From Candidatus Zixiibacteriota bacterium (GTDB lineage: Bacteria > Zixibacteria > MSB-5A5 > GN15 > FEB-12), in the NCBI GenBank assembly GCA_040753875.1, contig JBFMDV010000001.1, positions 1 through 64,000 on the forward strand: a stretch of DNA of 64,000 nt. The letters are read 5' to 3'. A program made the translations under genes and the position numbers. The stretch's first letter is position 1, and the number at the start of each line of letters is the position of its first letter. This document shows positions 41,144-51,338 of the stretch, piece after piece. A model generated the notes under the pieces. That model was not told the DNA's origin. It did not search any database and saw only the letters and a program-made list of their open reading frames with translations.

Positions 41144-43162
41144 TCACGGCGTTGGTGTCGTCGATTGCTCGGCTACCTGCATGAAAATGCGAAGCCGTCG
41201 CTGCAGCCGCGCCAATTCGTCGGGGTGCTCCCGGCTGATATCCCGCGGCTCACTATTAAGCGAATCCCGGTCGAACAGGCTGATAAACTCTCCGAGCGCC
41301 TCGAGATAGAAATAGTCCCGTTCAAGGTAGGCGATACAACTGGTGGAGTTCATGGTTGCGAAACCACTGTCGTCGGCCGGCAGTAACAGCAGGTTGCGTC
41401 CCCAGCTCTGGTGAGTGTAGTCCCCCCCGAGTAAGCCCATGAGCGTCGGAAGGACATCCGTCTGCCCCCCGATTTTGTCGATCCGCTTCCTTTCGGCGCC
41501 CAGCAGCGAAGGTCCGTAGATCAGGAGCGGGACCTGAAAATCGCTCAAATTCACCGCCAGGTTTCCGCCGCGGAATTTGGCGTGGTCCGCCGTCACGACG
41601 AAAATGGTACTGTCGAACGCGGAATGAGCGCGGAACTCATCGATAAATCTCCCCAGAGAATGGTCGGCATACAACTGGGCATTGTAGACCATCGAAGTAT
41701 CGGATCTGTCGAAATATCGCTGCACCGAGGAATCCGGCAGGTCGAACGGCTCGTGATTGGAGAGGGTCAGGATGGTCAGTTGAAAAGGGCGAGGGAATGA
41801 ATCAAGCCGCTCAACCATCTCATGAAATACCACATGGTCCGGGATACCCCATTTGGCCAGGACTTTCTCTTTTCCCAGGTCCTTGTCCCCATAGAGGCGG
41901 TCAAACTGCTTGGCGCGAAAGAATCCGCCACAGTTGTCGAACACCAGGTCGCCGCCATATGCGAAGGCGTTGTAATAACCGCGTTCGTGCAATATCTCCG
42001 ACAGCGCTCGGAACGGGTGCAACGCATTATATCGTGTCATAACCGATCGTCCGGGCAGCGCCGGAAAAGCACATAGGACACCCGGCAGACCATAATTGGT
42101 GCGGGTGCCGGTGGCATAGAATTGAGTGAACAGGATCCCATCTTCCGCGAACTGGTCAAAGCGGGGCGTGAGATTGCGCGGCGAGCCGAGCGCGCCGGTG
42201 TTTCGCCCTGACCAGCTCTCTTCCAGCACGATAATGATATTCGGTCGAAATCCCCAGCTCGCCTCCGCCTGGTGTGTCGTGCGTATGAGTGTCGAGTCGT
42301 CATCACGCCACGTCTCATTAGGTTGTCCCAACAGGGTCCGAACCGTGTCCATTCCCGTCTTGAAGTCTACGAACGGGAAGCGATCATCTTCGGGTAGGTA
42401 CGCAAGGCGCGGGTCTGATTTCTCCTCGCTGAACGCCCGCCCCAGCATATAGATGCCGTTCAGCCCGAGCTGGTTGAGAAAGTGATTCTGACTCACGTAC
42501 GCCATTCCCCAGTTGATCGTGGAGAGACTGGTTCGCCCTCGTATACCAACGAAGCTGATCCCCAGGAACAGCACGAAATACAGTATCTGCGATCTCCATG
42601 AGTTGCGGTAGGGCACCCGGGAGGCGACATTGAATAATACGCCAAATAGGTGCCACAAAGCTGCACTAACGGTGACCCATAGTAGCATGAATGGCACGAA
42701 GCGTGATTCAGACACGACCAAGTGCCAACTGGTCTTGCCGCCCTCGATCCCTTGGATTGCCTGGAAATTGAGGTGGCTGTCGAAATAGAAAAAGAAGCGA
42801 AGGTCGGCCAGCAAGAGCAGCACCGAAAGAGAAAACATGATGGTGGTATAGGATACGATAAGCCTTCGCCAGAAGCGAGTCACTTCGGGCAGCCATGGAA
42901 GTACCAGCAGTACCGGCAGGAGAGTCACCAGAATGACGATGGTATCAAAACGGGCGCCGATCAGAAAGGCACGAAGCAGATCCGTGTTGCTCACCCCGCT
43001 CATGCGTTCGTTAAACTGGTACCAGAACACAAAGCGCCAAAGCCCAAAAAGCAACAGGCCGGAGATCCATACGAGGAGGGAATACAGGTACGGGCAAGAT
43101 GGCAGGTAGGCGCTGAACCGCGGCGGCAGTCTACGAGTCATCAGGTAAATTAAGTACTTCAT
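41144..43162 (-). CDS. LTA synthase-like membrane sulfatase-superfamily enzyme
   Basis: 672 residues. About five N-terminal membrane helices (to ~residue 215) precede an extracytoplasmic alkaline-phosphatase-superfamily domain. Metal and catalytic motifs are IIIVLEESWSGRN, the nucleophile-Thr region FYATGTRTNYGLPG near residue 350, and VVTADHAKFRG. The family includes lipoteichoic acid synthases and, in Gram-negative bacteria, phosphoglycerol or phosphoethanolamine transferases acting on glycolipids or LPS. In this Gram-negative context a phosphoglycerol transferase is more likely. Convergent with hutH. Confidence 0.88.
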   Translation of the reverse strand: MKYLIYLMTRRLPPRFSAYLPSCPYLYSLLVWISGLLLFGLWRFVFWYQFNERMSGVSNTDLLRAFLIGARFDTIVILVTLLPVLLVLPWLPEVTRFWRRLIVSYTTIMFSLSVLLLLADLRFFFYFDSHLNFQAIQGIEGGKTSWHLVVSESRFVPFMLLWVTVSAALWHLFGVLFNVASRVPYRNSWRSQILYFVLFLGISFVGIRGRTSLSTINWGMAYVSQNHFLNQLGLNGIYMLGRAFSEEKSDPRLAYLPEDDRFPFVDFKTGMDTVRTLLGQPNETWRDDDSTLIRTTHQAEASWGFRPNIIIVLEESWSGRNTGALGSPRNLTPRFDQFAEDGILFTQFYATGTRTNYGLPGVLCAFPALPGRSVMTRYNALHPFRALSEILHERGYYNAFAYGGDLVFDNCGGFFRAKQFDRLYGDKDLGKEKVLAKWGIPDHVVFHEMVERLDSFPRPFQLTILTLSNHEPFDLPDSSVQRYFDRSDTSMVYNAQLYADHSLGRFIDEFRAHSAFDSTIFVVTADHAKFRGGNLAVNLSDFQVPLLIYGPSLLGAERKRIDKIGGQTDVLPTLMGLLGGDYTHQSWGRNLLLLPADDSGFATMNSTSCIAYLERDYFYLEALGEFISLFDRDSLNSEPRDISREHPDELARLQRRLRIFMQVAEQSTTPTP

Positions 43163-43311
43163 GGGGCAAAAGACAAGCCCCAGTGTCGATCATACTCGAT
43201 TCGTCGCATCCACTTTGTTCCTGACAGGACACACAACGCGTTAAAAGCTTGCCCGCGGCTCGCACGTGAGCAAATTTGAAAGTGCAGGCAGCGATAATCA
43301 AGGAGGTCTCG

Positions 43312-44298
43312 ATGAAGCGCGTGTATTTCACGGTATTTCTGGCCGGGGCAACGGCGGCGCATGCTGCCGATATATCAGGTCTATCAAGGCCACTCCGCCC
43401 GGTCCATACCTATTCGATCGTCTGCTATGACTCCACCACTGGGCAGTTTGGCGCTGCAGTGCAGTCCCACTGGTTCAAAGTGAGCGATGTCATCTGGCTG
43501 GAGCCTGGCGTTGGGGCAGTTGCCACCCAATCACTCGTGGAATTCTCATACGGTCCACTTGGTCTGGCGATGATGAAAAACGGCAAATCGGCCCGCCAGG
43601 CGCTGGCCGGATTACTGGCAAGTGATTCCGCCAATGCCGTTCGCCAGGTTGCCATGATCGACCGGCATGGCATCGTCGCCACCCATACCGGATCGCGTTG
43701 TATCGCCGAGGCGGGCCATCACGTCGGGAAGTTCTATTCCTGCCAGGCTAACCTGATGCGAAACGCCACGGTCTGGGACGCCATGGCAAAGGCGTTCGAG
43801 CAGACTACCGGCGACCTTGCCGACAGAATGATGGCGGCGCTGGAGGCTGCACAGAAAGAAGGGGGAGATATTCGCGGCATGCAATCTGCCGCCATGGTTG
43901 TCGTGTCCGGCACGCCGACCGGCATGCCTTGGCGAGATCGCATTGTCGATATTCGCGTGGATGATTCGCCGCAGCCGCTGGCCGAGCTGCGACGGCTTCT
44001 TGATATCACTCGTGCCTATGACCTGATGAACAAAGGGGACGAATTGGCGGCTGTCGCGAAGCTCGATGACGCCGCGCGAGCCTACGCTGATGCTTCGCGT
44101 CTGGCCCCGGGCAATCTGGAAGTACAGTTCTGGAACGCGGTCGGTCTCGTAACCAACGGCCAGCTCGAACGGGCATTGCCGTTATTCAAGGAAATATTCG
44201 CCAAGGATGATTCTTGGCGCACCCTGGTGCCGCGGCTTGTGAAATCAGAACTGTTGCCCAACGACAGCGCCACGATAACCCGCATTATCAGCCAGTAG
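43312..44298 (+). CDS. secreted DUF1028 protein with TPR-like C-terminus
   Basis: 328 residues from ATG 43312, with AAGGAGG seven bases upstream. The signal peptide ends after AHA (residue 18). Residues ~30-220 are DUF1028, an Ntn-hydrolase-like fold: HTYSIVCYDSTTGQFGAAVQ, GVGAVATQSLVEFSYGPLGL, DRHGIVATHTG. The C-terminal ~100 residues contain a TPR-like helical segment in place of the peptidoglycan-binding tail some relatives have. Enzymatic activity has not, to my knowledge, been established for the family. It is divergent from the LTA-synthase-like gene and convergent with recN. Confidence 0.88.
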   Translation: MKRVYFTVFLAGATAAHAADISGLSRPLRPVHTYSIVCYDSTTGQFGAAVQSHWFKVSDVIWLEPGVGAVATQSLVEFSYGPLGLAMMKNGKSARQALAGLLASDSANAVRQVAMIDRHGIVATHTGSRCIAEAGHHVGKFYSCQANLMRNATVWDAMAKAFEQTTGDLADRMMAALEAAQKEGGDIRGMQSAAMVVVSGTPTGMPWRDRIVDIRVDDSPQPLAELRRLLDITRAYDLMNKGDELAAVAKLDDAARAYADASRLAPGNLEVQFWNAVGLVTNGQLERALPLFKEIFAKDDSWRTLVPRLVKSELLPNDSATITRIISQ

Positions 44299-44364
44299 CA
44301 CGCGCTGGAATAGTGGAGAAAGCCTGAGGTCGGAAAGACGAAGCCACGGGTTGCGGATGCACGG

Positions 44365-46017
44365 CTATTCGGGGAGCGCTACCATCCGATCGAGTTCTTC
44401 TTTGATCGATGCCCCCTCCAGCTTGCTGACCCGAATGGTGGCCCGGCTGCCGGGCGTGCGCGTTTTTTCGGCGATATAGTGATGGTCCGCAAGACGGGCG
44501 ATCTGATGCAGGTGGGTCACCACCATGACCTGGCTGGTCTCAGACAGCCGCTTGAGTTTGAGACCCACCTCATGAGCGGTTCGGCCGCCAATACCGGCAT
44601 CGACTTCGTCAAACACCAAAAGAGAGTGCCGCAGTCGAGCGTTTTTCTTTTCGGCCGCCTTGAGGGCCAGCAGAATTCGCGACATCTCACCCCCTGACGC
44701 TGTCTTCACCAGCGATTTCAGTGGCTCGCCCGGGTTGGCGGAGAAGAGAAAGCGGGCATGTTCCAAGCCGTACGCGTACGGTTTTACGGCCTTCCCATCC
44801 AGCAACACACCGTCGGTCTCTTCCTCGTACATGAACTCGGCTTCAAATCCTGCCTTGTCAATAGCCAGTTCGCTCAATTCCCGCAGCACGAGCTTGCACA
44901 GATACTCAGAGGCTTTCTTGCGCAAATCGGAAAGCTCCTGTGCCTTCCGGCTATATTCCTTGAAATTTCGCTCGACCGTCCTTTCGAGCGCCAGGATCAT
45001 GCTGTCAACATCGGGATATTCACCGAGCTGCGCTTTGATATCGGCGAGCATCGCCAGGATCGCTTCCTCCGAACCGCCGTATTTCTTCTTGAGGTTGTAC
45101 AGCTCATCAAGGCGCGCGTTGATCTCGTCGAGTCGTGACGGGTCATCGGGAATGGAGGCGCCGTACTGCTCGATCACGCGTCGCAGTTCTTCAAGGCGGA
45201 AGTCAATATCACCCAGCTCATCGGCCGAGTGATTCAGCCGGTTGTCGATATCCGCCATCTTGTCCAGCTCTTTGCGCGCCGCGCGCAGTTGGTGAATGAC
45301 CGATTGCTCTTCATTATCGAGGATATTCTGCACCAGCTCCGCCGACGCCATGAGGGTTCGGGAGGAGTCCAGTATTTTTCTCTCACGCAGGAGATCTTCT
45401 TCTTCGCCCATCCGGACCTGAGCCTTTTCGATCTCGGCCTTCTGGTATGCCAGTAGTTCGTGTTCCTTCCGAGTCTGCTCCCGGCGCTCGACTACCCGCT
45501 TGAACTCCTTGACCGTGCGTTCCCATTCGGCGAATAACTGGCCGACCAATTCACGAAGCGTATCAAGCCCGCCGAAATGGTCCAGAAACAGGAGGTGATT
45601 CTCCTCGTTCATCAGCATTTGATTGGCGTGCTGGCCCAGAATCTCTGCCATCGGGGTGGTGAGCTCTTTGAGCCGCGCCAGCGAAGAGGGGGTGCCGTTG
45701 ATCCTGATGCGGGAGTTGCCGTCTTTGGTAATCTCTCGAACCACGGTAATGGTGTTGTCGATGATGTAATCGGCGAAGTCCCGCTTGTACTGGTTGGACA
45801 TGTTTGATATCTGGAACTGAGCCTCGACCACTCCCTTGGCGGCGCCGTGGCGCAAAAACTCCCGGTCGGCCCGGTCCCCCAGCGCGAGGGAGAGCGCCGT
45901 CACGATAACCGATTTGCCTGCCCCAGTCTCACCCGTTAGCACGGTAAGCCCTTTGTCGAATGCCAGGTCAGCCTCGGCGACCAGGGCGATGTTCTGTATT
46001 TTAAGCGAAGTCAGCAT
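44365..46017 (-). CDS. recN: DNA repair protein RecN
   Basis: 550 residues, the normal RecN length. SMC-like ABC ATPase: Walker A GETGAGKS at 29-36, a central coiled coil (about 150-370), signature TASGGEMSRILLALK and Walker B LLVFDEVDAGIGG, and a final MVVTHLHQIARLAD. RecN holds DNA ends together in double-strand break repair. Its ATG shares one base with the dnaG stop (TGATG), so the two are coupled. It ends the minus-strand run from mutS2. Confidence 0.96.
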   Translation of the reverse strand: MLTSLKIQNIALVAEADLAFDKGLTVLTGETGAGKSVIVTALSLALGDRADREFLRHGAAKGVVEAQFQISNMSNQYKRDFADYIIDNTITVVREITKDGNSRIRINGTPSSLARLKELTTPMAEILGQHANQMLMNEENHLLFLDHFGGLDTLRELVGQLFAEWERTVKEFKRVVERREQTRKEHELLAYQKAEIEKAQVRMGEEEDLLRERKILDSSRTLMASAELVQNILDNEEQSVIHQLRAARKELDKMADIDNRLNHSADELGDIDFRLEELRRVIEQYGASIPDDPSRLDEINARLDELYNLKKKYGGSEEAILAMLADIKAQLGEYPDVDSMILALERTVERNFKEYSRKAQELSDLRKKASEYLCKLVLRELSELAIDKAGFEAEFMYEEETDGVLLDGKAVKPYAYGLEHARFLFSANPGEPLKSLVKTASGGEMSRILLALKAAEKKNARLRHSLLVFDEVDAGIGGRTAHEVGLKLKRLSETSQVMVVTHLHQIARLADHHYIAEKTRTPGSRATIRVSKLEGASIKEELDRMVALPE

Positions 46018-47738
46018 CAGAGTCCAAAACTCTTGAGTTGTTGCAGCAGCGCATCAGCGGTCTTCTGATCGCCTGATGCTTCCGCCGCCGCCAATTCCTT
46101 CTGCAGTTGCGCCCGAATCCGTTTGCGCTTTCGTTCGGCAATCAGTCCAATATAACGTCTTGTTTCACCGTCAACAACCTCCGGTGCCCATTCGCGGGAC
46201 GCCAGTTCGGTCAGGAGGGAGATAGTAGCATCATCGGCAAGATTCTGAACGAGTGTAGCGGCGTTGACAATGCCAACAGCTTTGTATTGCTGGATCATGG
46301 CAGCGTAGAGCCGTGACAACTGCTTGGAATCGAGATCGTCCGGCGATACCGCTTCAAAGGCAGTGTCGATTGAACCGGGATTGGCAAGAAGAAGCGACAC
46401 GTAGTCCATCTCCATTTGGTGTTGGCGTGCTTTCGCCCCTGCGTTAGATTGTTCCGGAGTTCCGCGCGCCGGAGATGAAGCCTTGAATATCCCCGGCTCA
46501 ACGCCGATCTGAACGGCCGCCTCAGCAAAAAACAGCGTCCTGCGAGTAGGATCCCCGATCTTGCTGCCGAGCGCGCTTAGCTCCTTCACGAGCTTCTCCT
46601 TGGCAATGATACCGGCGTTGTCGAGATTCACTCGTTTCACCCGGAACGGAATGAACCCGATTGCGTCGAGCCGAAGTTCTTCCACTTTGCCCCGGCCGAA
46701 TTTGCGGGAGATGCTGTCCGGGTCTTCTCCCGGAAGCGCCGGCATAACCTTCACCTCCAGGCCGGCATCGTACAGATGCTCGACCGACCGTAGCGCCGCA
46801 TTCTGTCCGGCTGAATCGGCATCGAAAAACAAGTATACCTCGTCACAGAACCGCGCCAACAGTCTTGCCTGCTGCGGCGTGAATGCTGTGCCGGACGATG
46901 CCACGACGTTTTGAACACCCACCTGCCAGAGCGAGATGAGGTCAAAATACCCTTCGACGATATACGCCGCACCGGCCTGTCGGATATGATCTCGCGAAAA
47001 GTTCAAGCCATAGAGGAGATTTCCCTTGGTATACAACGGCGTCTCCGGTGAATTCACATATTTCGCCTGCTCACCCTTCTTGAGGGTCCGCCCTCCGAAT
47101 GCCACCGGCTTCTGACTCAGATTGAAAATCGGTATCATCAAGCGCTGGCGGAAGAGATCGAAGTAGCTCTTTCTGGTCTCCGAGAAGCTCGCCAGCCCGG
47201 CCTTGTGCAGGTCGTCCGATGTTACATCTTTGCACCGCGCATACTTGATGAGCCCGTCCCACTCCTCGCCGCTTAGCCCGATCTTGAAAAGCTCAATGCT
47301 TTCGTCGCTGATCTGCCGCTGCGATCTCAAATACTTATCCAGGACAACAGCATATTTCGATTGAAAAAGTACCTTGTGAAAATAGTCGAGTGCGATCTGA
47401 TTCGCATAGTTGAGCCGTTCGAACTGCTCGCGTTTGACGTCGGTAGCAGCCTCTCTGATGGTGATGTTCGCTTTGCTCGCCAGGAACCGCACGGCCTCCA
47501 CAAACGACATCTTCTCATGCTCCATGAGGAAACTGAAAATGTTGCCCCCTTTGCCGCAGCCGAAGCAGTGGAATATCTGTCGATCAGGGTTGACATTGAA
47601 CGAGGGTGTTTTCTCGGTGTGAAACGGGCAGAGGCCGAGGAAATTGCGCCCGCGTTTCTTCAATCGGACAAACTCGCCGATCACCTGGGCAATATCGGTT
47701 GCCTGGCGGACCTGCTCGATAGTTTCGGCTGGTATCAT
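46017..47738 (-). CDS. dnaG: DNA primase
   Basis: 573 residues. The N-terminal CHC2 zinc finger is C37, H40, C58, C61. The catalytic core includes YVNSPETPLYTKGNLLYGL, and the Toprim motifs are VEGYFDLISLW and LFFDADSAGQNAA. A C-terminal helical region would bind DnaB. DnaG makes RNA primers for replication. It overlaps mutS2 by four bases and recN by one. In E. coli the order is rpsU-dnaG-rpoD; here mutS2 precedes and recN follows, and no rpoD is present in the window. Confidence 0.96.
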   Translation of the reverse strand: MIPAETIEQVRQATDIAQVIGEFVRLKKRGRNFLGLCPFHTEKTPSFNVNPDRQIFHCFGCGKGGNIFSFLMEHEKMSFVEAVRFLASKANITIREAATDVKREQFERLNYANQIALDYFHKVLFQSKYAVVLDKYLRSQRQISDESIELFKIGLSGEEWDGLIKYARCKDVTSDDLHKAGLASFSETRKSYFDLFRQRLMIPIFNLSQKPVAFGGRTLKKGEQAKYVNSPETPLYTKGNLLYGLNFSRDHIRQAGAAYIVEGYFDLISLWQVGVQNVVASSGTAFTPQQARLLARFCDEVYLFFDADSAGQNAALRSVEHLYDAGLEVKVMPALPGEDPDSISRKFGRGKVEELRLDAIGFIPFRVKRVNLDNAGIIAKEKLVKELSALGSKIGDPTRRTLFFAEAAVQIGVEPGIFKASSPARGTPEQSNAGAKARQHQMEMDYVSLLLANPGSIDTAFEAVSPDDLDSKQLSRLYAAMIQQYKAVGIVNAATLVQNLADDATISLLTELASREWAPEVVDGETRRYIGLIAERKRKRIRAQLQKELAAAEASGDQKTADALLQQLKSFGL

Positions 47739-50104
47739 TGTTTCAGCTTCACAACCGTGACTCCCGCGCCCCCCTCGTTCCAGTTCCCGAGCGTGAAGGA
47801 GTCGACCTCGGCGTGCTTTTTGAGATAGTCTGTGATTATCCGGCGGAGCGCTCCGGTCCCTTTGCCATGGATGACATATATCTGGCCCAGGCCGGCCACG
47901 ACCGCTCGGTCGATGAATTTTTCAAGCGCTTCCACGGCTTCCTCACCGGTCATCCCTCGAAGATGTATCTCCGGTGAAATATCATTGTTGTGCGGAATTC
48001 GGCCGGCCGGGCGCACGACACTACGCGCGGACCCATCGGCGTCAGGTTGTCGAAGATGCCTCAGTTCGACAATCGTATTCACGTTCCCCACTTGTACCCT
48101 GGCGCGATCTTCGCCGACCATTTCAAGAATGAGTCCCTGCTGATTCAGGGTGGCGATCCGCACCTGATCTCCCTTTTGAAAGCGTATGGTCTCGATCGCT
48201 TCCTTGTGCGCCGCCGTCAGGCGTTGTTTCAGGTCACCGACACCTTTCTGGGTCACCTTGAGCGTTTGCTGTAGTTTCTTGATCGACTCCTTTGACGCCT
48301 GCGTTTTGCGTATTTCGCCAACCAGTCGTTCGGTTTCCTTGCGCGTCTCATCGAGCAATCTCTGGGTCTCTTCAAGTGCCTTGGTTCGTTCTTCGTCAAT
48401 CTCATCTCTGAATTTCTCCGTCTTGATCCGGTACTGCTCTTCAAGGTCTCTCGCCTTGGTCAGGCGGTCGGTCAATTCCGCCCGATCTGCCGTGATCTGC
48501 TTGAGTTCCTTTTCAAGCGAAGCTATCAGTTCGTTGAGGGATCGCTCACCGGTGCCGACCAGTATCGACGCATGCTCGCATACTTCGGCCGGCATACCGA
48601 GTCGACCGGCTATCTCAACGGCATATGACGAGCCGGGCAGACCGACATGCAGCCGATAGGTGGGGGCAAGTGTCTCACGATCGAATTCCAAGGAAGCGTT
48701 CTCGATGGCCGCATGGTCGAGCGCCAGTGACTTGAGCTGCGAATAGTGAGTAGTAGCCACTAATCGGGCACCGCTGCGAACGATGTGCAGTATGATCGCT
48801 TCGGCCAGCGCCGCCCCTTCCTTTGGGTCGGTCCCGGCTCCGATCTCATCAAGCAACACCAGCGTATCCGGCGACAGACGGGTTATGGCACGAATGATGT
48901 TGCCGATGTGCGATGAAAACGTCGAGAGTGACAGCTCAATCGACTGCTCATCACCAATGTCTGCGTACAACTGCCGGAACGTGCCGACTGTGGATCGTTC
49001 GGATGCCGGGATCGGAAGGCCGGACTGAGCCATCAGGACCAGCAAGCCGATCGTTTTCAAGGCTACGGTTTTCCCGCCGGTATTCGGGCCGGTGACCAAC
49101 ACCGCCTGGCGTGCATGATTTAGCTCAAGGGTCAGTGGAACAACTTTGGCAGGGGAGCCAGACTGCCAGACAAGGAGCGGATGTCGCGCCACTTCGAGCT
49201 TGAAACCGGCGGAATCCACAATGTTTGGTCGGTGTGATTCGGTCCGAATGGCGAACTGGGCTGTGGCATACATGCGATCGAGACTGGCGATGAGCGCGAT
49301 ATTTCCCTCCAGCGCGTCGGCGCGGGCGGCGATTTCCGATGTGAGATGCCGAAGGATCCGATCCATTTCGATTCGTTCTTCCTGCGAGAGCAGGTTGACG
49401 CGATTATTGAGTTCCACCGTCTCCTTCGGTTCGACAAAGAGCGTGGCGCCGGATTGACTTCGGTCGTGGAGAATGCCGATCTCGTTCCGAAAACTGCTGG
49501 CCGGCACCGGTATTACATACCGTCCGTTCCGCTGTGTGACGATATCATCAGTCCAACCAGGCTGTTTCTTCTGCGCACCCAGTAGTTGTTCGAGTCGATT
49601 GATCACGCGGCGGCGTGTATCGTTCAGTTCGATCCGGACCCGTCGCAATTCGGGGGAAGCGTCGTCCTTGATATTAGCATGTTCGTCAATCGCCTTGTGA
49701 ATCTCTTTGTGCAATTCCGGGAAGGCCCTCAAGTTCTGGAGATACTCTGCTACGAGAGGGAACTTCTCGCGACTTTCCTTATCATAACCGTGAAGGGCCG
49801 TGGACAATGCCACCAGGTCAGCCACCTGAAGTATCTCGTCAGGGGCCAGGAACATACCCGATATCCGTGATTTGGCCAGCAGTTCGCGGCAATCCTCGGT
49901 ACGGTACAGGGGAAAGGGGAGTCCAAAACGGACAATGTCCTTCATCTGGCTGTATTCCGACTGGAGCCGGTCGATCTCGCTTCTGTCGAATATCGGCCGA
50001 ATATCCGCCACCTCGGCGCGACCGTACGGCGTGAGACATTGACCGCCTATGAGGGCGATGACCTTGGGGAATTCGAGCGTGTCTATTGCGTGTGCGTCGA
50101 TCAT
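47735..50104 (-). CDS. mutS2: MutS2 family protein with C-terminal Smr domain
   Basis: 789 residues, normal for MutS2. The P-loop VTGPNTGGKTVALKT lies near 337, Walker B VLLDEIGAGTDPKEGAAL follows, then ATTHYSQLK. A coiled coil spans about 515-640 and the Smr nuclease domain ends the protein (IHLRGMTGEEAVEAL, VIHGKGTGALRR). MutS2 limits homologous recombination and, in some bacteria, splits collided ribosomes. A terminator-like hairpin lies between cvpA and this gene, so it may have its own promoter. It is translationally coupled to dnaG. Confidence 0.95.
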   Translation of the reverse strand: MIDAHAIDTLEFPKVIALIGGQCLTPYGRAEVADIRPIFDRSEIDRLQSEYSQMKDIVRFGLPFPLYRTEDCRELLAKSRISGMFLAPDEILQVADLVALSTALHGYDKESREKFPLVAEYLQNLRAFPELHKEIHKAIDEHANIKDDASPELRRVRIELNDTRRRVINRLEQLLGAQKKQPGWTDDIVTQRNGRYVIPVPASSFRNEIGILHDRSQSGATLFVEPKETVELNNRVNLLSQEERIEMDRILRHLTSEIAARADALEGNIALIASLDRMYATAQFAIRTESHRPNIVDSAGFKLEVARHPLLVWQSGSPAKVVPLTLELNHARQAVLVTGPNTGGKTVALKTIGLLVLMAQSGLPIPASERSTVGTFRQLYADIGDEQSIELSLSTFSSHIGNIIRAITRLSPDTLVLLDEIGAGTDPKEGAALAEAIILHIVRSGARLVATTHYSQLKSLALDHAAIENASLEFDRETLAPTYRLHVGLPGSSYAVEIAGRLGMPAEVCEHASILVGTGERSLNELIASLEKELKQITADRAELTDRLTKARDLEEQYRIKTEKFRDEIDEERTKALEETQRLLDETRKETERLVGEIRKTQASKESIKKLQQTLKVTQKGVGDLKQRLTAAHKEAIETIRFQKGDQVRIATLNQQGLILEMVGEDRARVQVGNVNTIVELRHLRQPDADGSARSVVRPAGRIPHNNDISPEIHLRGMTGEEAVEALEKFIDRAVVAGLGQIYVIHGKGTGALRRIITDYLKKHAEVDSFTLGNWNEGGAGVTVVKLKQ

Positions 50105-50118
50105 GGTTACTTACCCAC

Positions 50119-50145
50119 AAACAAAAACCGGCCGGAGGCCGGTTT
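50119..50145 (-). terminator. intrinsic terminator between cvpA and mutS2
   Basis: On the minus strand AAACCGGCC, loop TCC, GGCCGGTTT form a perfect 9-bp stem followed by TTGTTTG. It lies 34 bases after the cvpA stop and 15 bases before the mutS2 ATG, and may separate or attenuate the two halves of the run. Confidence 0.75.
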
Positions 50146-50179
50146 AATATACGCTCAAGCGCACTGAATCAAAACCATA

Positions 50180-50824
50180 TCAACTGCCACCGGACGTGTT
50201 GAAGAACCGGTCTATTTGATACATAACCCGATACACTTTCTCCCGATCATCGCTCACCGTCCCCTTCTGATTTCGCTCATTCTTGGTATCCTGACCGGTC
50301 GTTAGAAGGGTGGTCTCCACTTTGGTCATGAAGCTGGGATTGCTCGGGTGCATGACACGGGTTCCTTCATACATGAGCGGGACTGTTTTGGCCACGACCT
50401 TGCCGAACAGCGAGGAATCGTAGGCCAGGTAGAAGGATTCCGGCATAGGCAGGAGGAACACCAGAAACGCGAGCACCCCCACCGAAACCCAACCCCGGAT
50501 AAGTCCGACGATTGCCCCGCCGACTTGGTCTTGTTTCCCCTGGCTCTTGATACTGGCCACTTTGTAGAAAAGCCAGGCGAGCAGTTTGAACAACCCGTAG
50601 GCACCTGCCAGCAGGATGACAAAAGACACAAAGGCCGAAACAAGGCTGGAACCGCCGATCTTGTTGTATACCCAGACGGCAAAGCTGTCCAGGTAGTTGA
50701 TGGACAGCACTACTGCCAGGCAGACCACGATGAAGGCGGACAGCTCCCGCACCAGCCCCTTCTTGGAACCGATAATGACCGCTGCCAAGAGCAGCGCGAT
50801 TAACAAGAAGTCGATCCAGTTCAT
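50180..50824 (-). CDS. CvpA family membrane protein
   Basis: 214 residues with four membrane helices, beginning MNWIDFLLIALLLAAVIIG and GSKKGLVRELSAFI, typical of the CvpA family. E. coli CvpA is linked to colicin V export and membrane stress tolerance; the family's biochemical role is unclear. A long soluble tail (about 160-214) is rich in charged residues. It follows yqeY by 59 bases on the same strand, and the rpsU-yqeY-cvpA-mutS2 order recurs in other bacteria from general knowledge. Confidence 0.88.
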   Translation of the reverse strand: MNWIDFLLIALLLAAVIIGSKKGLVRELSAFIVVCLAVVLSINYLDSFAVWVYNKIGGSSLVSAFVSFVILLAGAYGLFKLLAWLFYKVASIKSQGKQDQVGGAIVGLIRGWVSVGVLAFLVFLLPMPESFYLAYDSSLFGKVVAKTVPLMYEGTRVMHPSNPSFMTKVETTLLTTGQDTKNERNQKGTVSDDREKVYRVMYQIDRFFNTSGGS

Positions 50825-50883
50825 GACGACACTCCCTGTCTTTGGATTCGTGACTTTGGCTGGGAAGGTAGAGAGTTTTTAAA

Positions 50884-51333
50884 CTACTTGGCAAGAAATT
50901 CTGACACCAGGCGGCTGACCAGCTTACCGTCGGCTTGCCCCTTGACCTTGGGCATCAATGCCTTCATGACCAGCCCCATCTTCTGAGGGGAATCGGCGCC
51001 GGTCTCGCTGATGGCTTCCTGGATCAACTCACGGAGCCTGGCTTCCGAGAGCTGCTGGGGGAGATACTCTGTGATCACTCCAAGCTCGAACTCCTCCTTT
51101 TGCGCCAGGTCCTCGCGCTTCCCCAATCGGTACTGCTCGATAGACTCGCGGCGCTTCTTGGCGGCTGTCGAAAGCACACCAATAACCTGCTCATCAGTCA
51201 TGGACTCAGAAATAAGCTCGATCTGCTTGTACTTGATATCAGACTTGAGGCCACGAAGCACGGTCAGCTTGTCTTTCTGACCGGCCTTCATGGCCTCTTT
51301 AACGTCTTGATCAATGCGCTCAAGAAGGGACAT
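50884..51333 (-). CDS. GatB/YqeY domain protein
   Basis: 149 residues, the whole YqeY domain. It starts SLLERIDQDVKEAMKAGQKD and ends with PQKMGLVMKALMPKVKGQADGKLVSRLV, cut here as KMGLVMKAL and GQADGKLV. The domain is the tRNA-binding tail of the amidotransferase subunit GatB; the free protein's role is unknown but it commonly follows rpsU. Five bases separate it from rpsU, so they share a transcript. Confidence 0.92.
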   Translation of the reverse strand: MSLLERIDQDVKEAMKAGQKDKLTVLRGLKSDIKYKQIELISESMTDEQVIGVLSTAAKKRRESIEQYRLGKREDLAQKEEFELGVITEYLPQQLSEARLRELIQEAISETGADSPQKMGLVMKALMPKVKGQADGKLVSRLVSEFLAK

Positions 51334-51338
51334 TGCTC